Assembly: GCA_017528425.1 (NCBI GenBank) | Contig: JAFXOV010000015.1 | Location: 114,093 to 178,092, forward strand | Source: Elusimicrobiota bacterium | Lineage (GTDB): Bacteria > Elusimicrobiota > Endomicrobiia > Endomicrobiales > Endomicrobiaceae | DNA: 64,000 nucleotides | Direction of reading: 5' to 3' | Shown: positions 51,215 to 59,103 of the stretch, piece after piece | How the letters are laid out: each line of letters starts with the position of its first letter | Position numbering within the stretch: the stretch's first letter is position 1 | The notes under the pieces: model-generated | Databases searched by the model: none | Seen by the model: the letters and a program-made list of their open reading frames with translations, nothing else | What the model was told of the DNA's origin: nothing | Made by a program: the position numbers and the translations under genes

Positions 51215-51661
51215 ATGAATAAATTTAAAATCATTATTATGTTTTTGTGTTTAACGTTAATTTCTTCTTGTGCGACAGCAACAGCCTACCGAAAAGCAAA
51301 AACTCCTACCGGTGTGGGGTATTATGATACTCTTTTACAAAAAGATATGTACGAAATAACTTTTAACGGAAACTCCAGTACTTCCGTAACAATGGCGCAA
51401 GATTTTGCTTTCTTAAGAGCTGCAGAAACCTGTTTGGAAAACGGGTATAAAACATTTGAGGTTGTAAACTTCAACAACAATTCAGAAACCGAAACCGGCG
51501 CATATACCTTTTATGGTCGTCATTATGCAGATACTACGGTCTATACGAATACTTATCCGAAGATTGTGTTTATAATAAAGTGTTCGAGAGAAAATCGTCT
51601 TCCTTTTGTTGCGGAGGAAGTAAAAATTAACTTGAGAAAAAAATATAATTTGGAAAATTAA
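51215..51661 (+). CDS. Lipoprotein of the CC0125/CC1285 type
   Basis: 148 residues with a lipoprotein signal (FLCLTLISSC; lipidated Cys at position 19). The mature domain has TPTGVGYYDTLLQKDMYEITFNG and FAFLRAAETCLENGYKTFEVVN (read in pieces), which is the pattern of the CC0125/CC1285 lipoprotein family. Function unknown; anchored in the inner or outer membrane. Preceded by AAAATATAAAAAATATAA-like promoter sequence. Confidence 0.8.
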   Translation: MNKFKIIIMFLCLTLISSCATATAYRKAKTPTGVGYYDTLLQKDMYEITFNGNSSTSVTMAQDFAFLRAAETCLENGYKTFEVVNFNNNSETETGAYTFYGRHYADTTVYTNTYPKIVFIIKCSRENRLPFVAEEVKINLRKKYNLEN

Positions 51662-51835
51662 TTTTTCACTTCTAATTTCCCTTTATGTATATCTAATTTC
51701 AATAAAAATTATAGCGGCCTTAAAGACAACAACTAACGACAACGACAAAATCTTAAAATCCTTTGAGAGCAACCAACAACAAACTCAAAAACTTCATATT
51801 TATAAAAGCAATTGAATTTGGTAAAATAGTTTCCG
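51662..51835. repeat. Family A flank fragments without a hairpin
   Basis: Contains TTATAGCGGCCTTAAAGAC, ACAACTAACGACAACGAC, AAAATCTTAAAATCC and TTTGAGAGCAACCAACAAC, which are the sequences normally flanking family A hairpins, but no hairpin lies between them. The -10 (TAAAAT, 51822-51827) of the next gene is at the right end. Confidence 0.6.
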
Positions 51836-53413
51836 ATGAAAACAATAAAAATTTTATTATTTTCCATAATGTTATTTTGCTGTTTTGTTGGTGTAAATGT
51901 TTTTGCACAGGAAAAAGAACATAACGAAATTACAATAGCAATTCTAAAAGGGGATAACCTTTCCGAATATAAAGATTTGTTGTCAAAAGCAATTAAAGAG
52001 AAACTAAACAAAACGGTAAAAATAAAAGTTTTGGATTACGATACGTTCATAGTTGATATGGACAGGGGAAACAGCGATTTTTATAAAGGTTCTCCTCTTA
52101 CTTATGTTCTTTCGTTATCGGATACCGTTATATTGAAGTCCGCTTACAGAATTGACGGCGAAATTCAACAGGATTATACTCCCGTTATACTTGCAAGAAC
52201 AGACAAGAATATAAATACCGTTAAAGATTTGGAAAACAAAAATTTCCATTTTACAAACCCTAATTCCGCATCTGGATATTTATACCCCAAATTATTTTTA
52301 ATTGAAAAAGGTGTAATTACGGAAAAAGATTTTGCCGATGACCGTTCACCGAGCGCAAGAGATGTTTACAATTATGTTTTGGAAGGCAAATGGGATGCAT
52401 GTTGTTCTTTTTACGGTCTTTTGGAAGATGATCCGTTTTTCGAAAAAAATCCATTATTAAAAGCTTTTAAAATAAATCTGCAAATTCCTAACGATCCGTT
52501 ATGGGCTAACGAGAGAACAAAAGAAGAAAACCCGCAATTGATAACGGATGTAAAAAATTTAATATTGGAATTGTTTGAAGATAATAAAGAACTTTCTTTT
52601 ATACCGGCAAGAGATAAAGATTATGATTCAATAAGAAGAAAAGAAAGAATATTGGGGATAATAGAAAACAAAGATTTTATATCGGTAGACAGAGTGCTGG
52701 GGTTAGTTACAAAAAGTCCTAAAACATTAAACTTTATTTTAAAATACAATTTGCATATTATTCTTTCTTATTTAGTGTTTACATCACTGATTATCATTTT
52801 TGTTTCCGTATTTTTCAAAAGAACCGTAATAAAGAAATATCATATGGAACATAAGTTGTTAAACGACAAATATAACGATTTATTAAAACATTTGGAAGAA
52901 GAAAACGATTTCAATTCAAAAATAACCAAGCTTGAAGACGAAATAAAAGTTGCTTTTAAAGAATATACGAAGTTTACCGAAGATTCCGTTATGGTTAAGT
53001 ATGTTGCAACGGGGGAATTTTTATTTAACAAATATAAAGATACAAATGCTATGGAACCGTCCGCAATAGCAAACTGTTATGTTAAAGCTTTTGAAAGAGT
53101 GGTTATGGTTAGCGCATACGGGGCGGAAACATTTGAAAAGCAAGACGATATAAAAGTTCCCGACGAGCAACAAAACATACAAAACAAAATAGATCCGAAA
53201 AAGATATTGGATAACGGTATAAGAGATGTAAGAGAAAAAGCCGGGTTAAGCAACAAAGAATATAAAAGTTTACAAAAATGCAGAAGCTTAAGAAACAAAG
53301 TTGCACATTTAAAACCTGTTTCCAAAGAAGAAGTTGTTTCGATAAGGAAAACTCTTTTAGGGGAAAATTCTTATACTAACGGAATATTGGCGAGGTTGGC
53401 ACCGTATCTTTAA
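51836..53413 (+). CDS. PhnD-like membrane receptor with coiled coil and RNKVAH C-terminal domain
   Basis: A 525-residue multi-domain protein. Signal peptide (residues 1-24), then a PhnD-type periplasmic binding domain (~30-260: ITIAILKGDNLSEY, FYKGSPLTYVLSL, FHFTNPNSASGYLYPKLFL in pieces), one transmembrane helix (~305-327), a coiled coil (~335-385) and a C-terminal helical domain with LRNKVAHLKP (~484-494), a motif common in HEPN-like and DUF4145-like domains. No kinase, cyclase or methyl-accepting module is present. Likely a sensor of a small phosphonate-like or anionic ligand with an unusual output. TAAAAT (51822-51827) is 8 nt before the ATG, with no Shine-Dalgarno. Confidence 0.75.
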   Translation: MKTIKILLFSIMLFCCFVGVNVFAQEKEHNEITIAILKGDNLSEYKDLLSKAIKEKLNKTVKIKVLDYDTFIVDMDRGNSDFYKGSPLTYVLSLSDTVILKSAYRIDGEIQQDYTPVILARTDKNINTVKDLENKNFHFTNPNSASGYLYPKLFLIEKGVITEKDFADDRSPSARDVYNYVLEGKWDACCSFYGLLEDDPFFEKNPLLKAFKINLQIPNDPLWANERTKEENPQLITDVKNLILELFEDNKELSFIPARDKDYDSIRRKERILGIIENKDFISVDRVLGLVTKSPKTLNFILKYNLHIILSYLVFTSLIIIFVSVFFKRTVIKKYHMEHKLLNDKYNDLLKHLEEENDFNSKITKLEDEIKVAFKEYTKFTEDSVMVKYVATGEFLFNKYKDTNAMEPSAIANCYVKAFERVVMVSAYGAETFEKQDDIKVPDEQQNIQNKIDPKKILDNGIRDVREKAGLSNKEYKSLQKCRSLRNKVAHLKPVSKEEVVSIRKTLLGENSYTNGILARLAPYL

Positions 53414-53636
53414 TGACAATTTATAATTTATAATTTACAATTTATAATTAACGACAACGACGAAAAGGCAATTTATAATTTACAATTTACAATTTATAAT
53501 TTCGGAGTGTCTGCGGCACGGATTTTTTATAGATTACTTCGCTTTGCTCGTAATGACAAACGGAACAACAATGTAAAATGTACAATGTATAATGTACAAT
53601 TAACGATAAAAACGGCAATTTATAATTTAGAGGGGT
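53414..53636. repeat. Repeat mosaic
   Basis: Family D blocks (two tandem versions), a family E hairpin GTGTCTGCGGCAC (about 53506-53519), a GATTACTTCGCTTTGCTCGTAATG element (about 53531-53556) and ATGTACAATGTATAATG blocks. The last bases carry the ribosome site GAGGGG of the DUF805 gene. Confidence 0.65.
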
Positions 53637-53640
53637 AAAA

Positions 53641-54543
53641 ATGAAAAACTATTTAAAGACGTATTTCTTTGACATTATTTTTAAAAACTATTTTAATTGC
53701 GCCGGCAGAGCTGACAGAAAAACTTTTTGGTTGTTTACATTAAACGCTTTCATTGTTGTTTTTACTGTAATGGCACTTTACTTTCTTGGTTTCTCTTCTC
53801 TGGTGATATCTCTTAAAAACAATTTTGCTTCAACAACGGATTCTTTATCGAAAATTCCGCTTATTATAATTATTTTGCCGACAATATTATCAATAATAGT
53901 ACCTGTTTTATTAGTTTTTCCGTTTTTAAATTTAGCTATTAGACGATTACACGATGCAAACTTTAGTGCCTGGTGGCTTTTATTATATTTACTTCCTTAT
54001 ATAGGCGGTATTATTATGATTATTTTTATGTGTCTTCCGGGAACACAAGGACCAAACAAATATGATGTTGAACCGGGTACAAAAAAGTTTGGTTTCGGTT
54101 CTCTTATAATTGTTTTAGCTTTTTTATTTTTCATTTCAGCAATGTTTCTTTTTGCAAAATTTTTGAGTGACAGCCAGGAATATGAAGGTAAAGCCTTATT
54201 AGAAAAAGTAGGACAGGCACAAATCGAATATTTTGAAAAAAACAACAATTTCTTTTATACAGAAAAAAACACCGGTAATGATACTCTTGGTATAGACATG
54301 AGCGATTCTATATTTTATAACGGATTCAGTTGTACAACTTTGAGTAAAAGAGACAAATTTTTAATTGATGATTCGTATGACAGAAATAAACATGTAAAAC
54401 TTATAGTTTGGGAAAAACCAAGCAGGGGAGATGAACGAACAGGCAAACAAAGATACATGTATTTAATAATGAATGAAGACGGGACATCGACAGACGCCAG
54501 AACAAGTTATTTTTACAAAGATGATGAAAAAGATAAACAATAA
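53641..54543 (+). CDS. DUF805 membrane protein with pilin-like extension
   Basis: A 300-residue protein. The N-terminal half is a DUF805 domain: CAGRADRKTFWLF near the start, four hydrophobic segments, and the family mark LAIRRLHDANFSAWW followed by CLPGTQGPNKYDV. A fifth helix (LIIVLAFLFFISAMFLFAKF) leads to a C-terminal ~110-residue domain starting GKALLEKVGQAQIEYFEKNNNFF, which resembles the globular start of type IV pilin-like proteins (inference). Function unknown. Ribosome site GAGGGG. Confidence 0.75.
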   Translation: MKNYLKTYFFDIIFKNYFNCAGRADRKTFWLFTLNAFIVVFTVMALYFLGFSSLVISLKNNFASTTDSLSKIPLIIIILPTILSIIVPVLLVFPFLNLAIRRLHDANFSAWWLLLYLLPYIGGIIMIIFMCLPGTQGPNKYDVEPGTKKFGFGSLIIVLAFLFFISAMFLFAKFLSDSQEYEGKALLEKVGQAQIEYFEKNNNFFYTEKNTGNDTLGIDMSDSIFYNGFSCTTLSKRDKFLIDDSYDRNKHVKLIVWEKPSRGDERTGKQRYMYLIMNEDGTSTDARTSYFYKDDEKDKQ

Positions 54544-54549
54544 ATTATT

Positions 54550-55434
54550 ATGCCAAAGTATATTGAAATAAACTGTAAAACCGCATGTAACAGAATCAAC
54601 AGTGATTTCTTACCTTTTAATTGGGATTTGAACATTTACAGAGGTTGCGAGCACAAATGCCAATACTGTTTTGCCGTGTATTCTCATAAATATATGGAAT
54701 CCGAAAACTTTTTTGATGAGATATATGTAAAGAAAAACATTGTGGAATGTTTTGAAAAACAAATATCTTCGAAAAGATGGAAAAAATCCGTTATAAATAT
54801 CGGCGGAGTTACCGACAGTTACCAACCTGCGGAAAAGCAATACAAAATAATGCCTGAAATTTTGAAGTTGTGTATAAAACATAAAGTTCCTATAAGTTTA
54901 TCGACCAAATCCAAACTTATATTAAGAGATTTTGATTTATTTGCCGAACTTGCGACACTTGTTCCCGTAAATATTACTTGTACTATTACGACGGTAAACG
55001 AAAATATAAGAAAACTTATAGAACCTAATGCTGCACCTGCAAAAGACAGATTTAACAATTTAAAAGAATTTTCAAAAACAAATGTTAATACCGGAATATT
55101 TATTATGCCGATAATTCCGGAACTTACAGACTCTTATAATAATTTAAGCATGTTGTATAAACTTGCAAAAGAAAATGATGTAAACTATGCAGTTACAACC
55201 ATTTTGAACTTAAGGGGAGAAACTAAAACAAATTTTTTTAATTTTGTTAAAAACAAGTTACCGCACCTGTACAACAAGATAAAATCCCATTATAAAGGTG
55301 CTTATGTAAATTCCACATATAAAAAGCACATATACAACATTTTAAATACTTTGGAAGAAAAGTATCCGTTACAAGAAAAAGAAATTATTTATCCAAATTA
55401 CGAAAAGTCCGACGAACAGCTGACTTTATTTTAA
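54550..55434 (+). CDS. SPL-family radical SAM protein
   Basis: A 294-residue cytosolic radical SAM enzyme. The opening NWDLNIYRGCEHKCQYCFA carries the CX3CX2C cluster motif (near residue 37) in the context typical of the Rv2578c/spore-photoproduct-lyase-like branch; NIGGVTDSYQPAEKQY and ISLSTKSKLILRDFDL follow as in the family. The reaction is unknown. It starts 6 nt after the DUF805 gene. Confidence 0.85.
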   Translation: MPKYIEINCKTACNRINSDFLPFNWDLNIYRGCEHKCQYCFAVYSHKYMESENFFDEIYVKKNIVECFEKQISSKRWKKSVINIGGVTDSYQPAEKQYKIMPEILKLCIKHKVPISLSTKSKLILRDFDLFAELATLVPVNITCTITTVNENIRKLIEPNAAPAKDRFNNLKEFSKTNVNTGIFIMPIIPELTDSYNNLSMLYKLAKENDVNYAVTTILNLRGETKTNFFNFVKNKLPHLYNKIKSHYKGAYVNSTYKKHIYNILNTLEEKYPLQEKEIIYPNYEKSDEQLTLF

Positions 55435-55512
55435 AGTGCATTTTATTTACATAGTGTTTTTTTTATATTATAATCTTGCTTGAGATAAAAATATTTAAGA
55501 AGGAATAAAAAC

Positions 55513-56451
55513 ATGCAAAAAGATGTATTACTGCCCGGAGACGTGGCCGGAAGCTACAATGAACATTGGACAAAAACTTTTGATTTAAAATTTCTTATTT
55601 TATGGCTTATTTTATTTGCCATTTTACTTACATGGACAATAAGTTTTGATCCCGGACTTTTTACGGCAAAATCGTTTTTCTTAAGATCTGCGGTAAAGTT
55701 GTCTATTATGATGTTTTTATCTCTTTTCGGCGGAATGGTTTGCAGATATTATTGTCACGTTGATGATAAGGGATATATTTTATCTTCCAAGAATAAATGG
55801 TTTAAAGTTAATTATACAAGAAAGATTCAGCATTTTGCCGCATATCTTGTACCTTTGTTAAGTCCTCCTACGGAACCGTTGGGAATACTTCCTCATCTTT
55901 GGGAATCTTTATTCGTTCTTTTTATGTTTTTGATATTAATAAAACCCGTAAGAGAATTTTCAAAGTTTTTCATGATTCAATTTAATTCTTTAGACAGAGT
56001 TGAAGACAGACCGAATACATTAAAATGGATAGTTTTGGGTAACATGTTGCCCGGTCTTTTAATTATCACGATATTTAAACAAATATTCGAAACATATTTA
56101 AATTTGCCAGACTTGGCTGCCGTTGTTGTTTTTACGGTTGCTATAGGTGACGGATTTGCAGAACCTGTAGGCACTTATTTAGGAAAGAAAAAATATGTAG
56201 TTCCTTCCTGGAACATGAAAAACAGATATGTACGTTCATATGCGGGAAGTGCCTGCGTATATTTCTTTGCACTGTTGTTTCTTGTTCTTTACAGAGGACA
56301 ATTCTCAAATCCTACGGAATTTTGGACAGCAATTGTGTTATTTCCGCCAATAATGACTTTAGCGGAAGCTTTTGCACCGCATTCCATGGACACGCCGATT
56401 ATGATGTTGATAGGATTTTCTTTATTGTTCGGAATTTGTTCTTTCCTTTAA
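55513..56451 (+). CDS. Dolichol/phytol kinase-like membrane protein
   Basis: A 312-residue protein with about eight membrane helices. The C-terminal half has VFTVAIGDGFAEPVGTYLGKKKY and the later RSYAGSACVYFF, LAEAFAPHSMDTP, the conserved pattern of the SEC59/DGK1/VTE5 polyprenol-kinase family (CTP-dependent). The N-terminal extension is unusual. Expected to phosphorylate a lipid alcohol at the inner membrane; the substrate is unknown. TATAAT (55469-55474) and AAGGAATAAA precede the ATG. Confidence 0.8.
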   Translation: MQKDVLLPGDVAGSYNEHWTKTFDLKFLILWLILFAILLTWTISFDPGLFTAKSFFLRSAVKLSIMMFLSLFGGMVCRYYCHVDDKGYILSSKNKWFKVNYTRKIQHFAAYLVPLLSPPTEPLGILPHLWESLFVLFMFLILIKPVREFSKFFMIQFNSLDRVEDRPNTLKWIVLGNMLPGLLIITIFKQIFETYLNLPDLAAVVVFTVAIGDGFAEPVGTYLGKKKYVVPSWNMKNRYVRSYAGSACVYFFALLFLVLYRGQFSNPTEFWTAIVLFPPIMTLAEAFAPHSMDTPIMMLIGFSLLFGICSFL

Positions 56452-56960
56452 AGGAAGGAGATTGTTCCTTTAACTTTTTTCAAAGTATTTGGAACAAGTT
56501 CTATTGCCAAAACATATTTTGATTCTATTTTATCTTCGCATTTGATTCCGTATTCAATGGCTTGTCTGAAACCCATTCTGTAATAATAGTTGGGATCTCC
56601 GACTAAAAATATACAGTTGTATCCCAAATCTTTGGCTGTTTCGAAGCTTTTTCTTATCAGTGTTTCACCTATCTTTTCGTTTCTGTAACCCAACATTACA
56701 CAAACAGGCCCCAAAAGTAAAGGTTTTATTTTCGGATCAGTACAACCTTTTATATTAAACTTCGATAAAATGATGTGCGCTATTATTCTTTTTTGTTCTT
56801 CTACGACGAGGGAAAGTTCGGGGATATATTTTGAGCTTGCTCTTAATTCGTTAACAAAATCCTGTTCTTTGCCGTTTGAAACTCTTGCCGTTTCAAAAGC
56901 CTCTTTAACCAACTTGTAAACTTCTTTGAAATCTTTTTCCGTTTCTTGTCTGATAATCAT
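56448..56960 (-). CDS. GNAT family N-acetyltransferase
   Basis: A 170-residue acetyltransferase of the YhbS-like branch. IAHIILSKFNIKG, LLLGPVCVMLGYRNEKIGETLI (acetyl-CoA binding motif A in pieces) and FLVGDPNYYYRMGFRQA are characteristic. Substrate unknown. Convergent with the kinase-like gene, overlapping it by 4 bp. Confidence 0.88.
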   Translation of the reverse strand: MIIRQETEKDFKEVYKLVKEAFETARVSNGKEQDFVNELRASSKYIPELSLVVEEQKRIIAHIILSKFNIKGCTDPKIKPLLLGPVCVMLGYRNEKIGETLIRKSFETAKDLGYNCIFLVGDPNYYYRMGFRQAIEYGIKCEDKIESKYVLAIELVPNTLKKVKGTISFL

Positions 56961-56993
56961 AACAATAATAGTTTAGCCTATTTACGAAAAAAA

Positions 56994-57794
56994 TCAATTG
57001 AATTGTTCCAACCATTCCAAGATTATGGGAACATTATGTTCTTTAAAGAAAATATCGTGATGATTTATACCGTCAACAAAAACAATTTGTTTTTCTTCCA
57101 CCGGAGCCAAATCGAAAAGTCTTTGAGAGTGAGAATGGTGTATTAATTTGTCTTTGTTGCCGTGTATAATCAAAATAGGACATTTTATATTTTTAATGTA
57201 TTCGTCAGACGGATACCTGTCTTTTAATACTAAAAAAGCCAACGGAACGGGATATTCTTTCACTTCCTGATAAAGGGATGAAAACGGTGCCGTTAAAATA
57301 ATACCGTCGGGATTTCTGTATTGCGTAAGACCCATGGCAAATGCACATCCGAAAGAGTATCCGTAAAAAATAATTTTTTTATCTGTTTGATTTTTGTAAT
57401 AATCGTAAAAAGCAACAGCATCTTCAAAAGCTGCATCTTGAGATATTTTACCTTTAGTGTTTCCGAATCCTCTGTATTCTATCATAGCAACGGAATAACC
57501 TGCATCCGTAAGTCTTGTTATGGCGGGGGCAAATCTTGCCATTAAACCTGTATTGCCGTGAAAATACAATATTAAAGGTTTATCGTCATCACCTTTAAAA
57601 TGCCAAGTCATTACATGAGTGCCGTCTTTGGACGTTACCACCTCTTCTGTAAACATATCAAATCCGGCTTCTTGAGGGGTTTTATATTTTTTGTCCGGTC
57701 CGAACAAAAAGTTTAACTGAAAAAAGTACAGTACCGCAAAATAAACGATACAAAATCCCAAAACAAATAAAACTATCTTTTTTAATTTCTTCAT
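56994..57794 (-). CDS. Membrane-anchored alpha/beta hydrolase
   Basis: A 266-residue BEM46-like serine hydrolase with an N-terminal membrane anchor (IVLFVLGFCIVYFAVLYFF). The oxyanion loop ILYFHGNTG, the nucleophile elbow YGYSFGCA, the acid in IIHGNKDKLIHHSHS and the histidine in DGINHHDIF complete a catalytic triad. The start is ATG 57794 rather than 57830, because a TAAAAT box (57808-57803) lies 8 nt upstream and the anchor begins directly after it. Probable periplasmic-side esterase or peptidase; substrate unknown. Confidence 0.85.
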   Translation of the reverse strand: MKKLKKIVLFVLGFCIVYFAVLYFFQLNFLFGPDKKYKTPQEAGFDMFTEEVVTSKDGTHVMTWHFKGDDDKPLILYFHGNTGLMARFAPAITRLTDAGYSVAMIEYRGFGNTKGKISQDAAFEDAVAFYDYYKNQTDKKIIFYGYSFGCAFAMGLTQYRNPDGIILTAPFSSLYQEVKEYPVPLAFLVLKDRYPSDEYIKNIKCPILIIHGNKDKLIHHSHSQRLFDLAPVEEKQIVFVDGINHHDIFFKEHNVPIILEWLEQFN

Positions 57795-57812
57795 ATTTGT
57801 ATATTTTAATAA

Positions 57813-57849
57813 AAAAAAGAACCCGGACACAATACCCGAGTTCTTTTTT
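57813..57849 (-). terminator. Intrinsic terminator of serC
   Basis: On the minus strand: arms GAACTCGG and CCGGGTTC around ATTGTG, then T8. A position that is a mismatch when read on the plus strand becomes a U-G pair on the minus strand, so this is oriented for serC. Confidence 0.75.
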
Positions 57850-57868
57850 TATATTTGTAAGCTAAAAA

Positions 57869-58957
57869 TTATAATGAATTTTTGCTTTCAAAATCTTTCA
57901 TAAATGCAACCAATTTCTTAACACCTTCTATCGGCATTGCATTGTAAATAGAAGCTCTCATACCGCCAACGGTTCTGTGACCTTTAAGGCTGGTTAAACC
58001 TTCAGCTGTTGCTTCTTTTATGAATTTTGCTTCCATTTCTTCGTTACCGATAACGAAAGGAACGTTCATCAAAGATCTGTCTTCTTTAACAACGGTTCCT
58101 TTGAACAATTTGCTTGAATCCAAGAAATCGTACAAGATTTTTGCTTTTGCTTCGTTCATTTCTTTCATCTTTGCAAGTCCGCCGAGTTTCTTAATCCATT
58201 TGAATACCAATCCGCAAATATAAATTCCGTATGTCGGAGGTGTGTTATACAAAGATTTGTTATCTGTTTGAATTTTCCAGTTCATCATTGTAGGTGTATT
58301 GGCAATTGCCGGACCTTCACCGATTAAATCTTCTCTTATAATTAAAATTTGTACTCCGGAAGGACCAACGTTCTTTTGAACTCCGCCGTACATTACACCG
58401 TATTTTGTAATATCTACAGGTTCCGATAAGAAACAAGACGAAACATCGGATACTAGCGGTTTTCCTTTTGTGTTAGGAAGCTTTTTATATTTTGTTCCGT
58501 AGATTGTGTTGTTTTCGCAAATGTAAACATAGTCTGCATTTTCGCTTATAGGTAAATCGGAGCAATCCGGAATATATGAAAATGTTTTATCTTCTGATGT
58601 TGCTATCTTATTTGCTTTTCCGTATTTTTGTGCTTCCTGGAAAGCTTTCTTTGCCCATTGACCGGTGATGATGTAATCCGCAACACCGTTTCTCATTAAG
58701 TTCATAGGAACGGATGCGAACTGTAATGAACAACCGCCTTGTGCAAACAAAACTTTATAGTTTGCGGGAATATTTAACAAATCTCTTAAATCCGCTTCTG
58801 CTTCGTCAATAATTGCCTGATATGTCTTTGAACGATGGCTCATTTCCATAACAGACATTCCCGACCCTTTATAGTTCAACATTTCATCAGCTGCTTGTTG
58901 CAACACTTCTACCGGTAATACGGCAGGACCTGCAGAAAAATTGTACACTCTTTCCAT
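57869..58957 (-). CDS. serC: Phosphoserine aminotransferase
   Basis: PLP enzyme of serine synthesis (3-phosphohydroxypyruvate to phosphoserine), 362 residues. NFSAGPAVLP and SVMEMSHRSKTY open the protein; the PLP lysine lies in GGVQKNVGPSG (near residue 196); the end has KGHRTVGGMRASIYNA. All are family hallmarks. Ribosome site AAGGAGATTTAG. Monocistronic with a strong terminator. Confidence 0.97.
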   Translation of the reverse strand: MERVYNFSAGPAVLPVEVLQQAADEMLNYKGSGMSVMEMSHRSKTYQAIIDEAEADLRDLLNIPANYKVLFAQGGCSLQFASVPMNLMRNGVADYIITGQWAKKAFQEAQKYGKANKIATSEDKTFSYIPDCSDLPISENADYVYICENNTIYGTKYKKLPNTKGKPLVSDVSSCFLSEPVDITKYGVMYGGVQKNVGPSGVQILIIREDLIGEGPAIANTPTMMNWKIQTDNKSLYNTPPTYGIYICGLVFKWIKKLGGLAKMKEMNEAKAKILYDFLDSSKLFKGTVVKEDRSLMNVPFVIGNEEMEAKFIKEATAEGLTSLKGHRTVGGMRASIYNAMPIEGVKKLVAFMKDFESKNSL

Positions 58958-59103
58958 TTTGGTCTAAATCTCCTTATAAATAAATTTACTTATTTTAATT
59001 GATAGGTTAATATTTTATAAAAAATAAAACAAATAATAAAGCAATTTTTACAAAATTTATTCATTGATAAAATATTAAATTTATGTTAATATTCTTATTA
59101 TAA

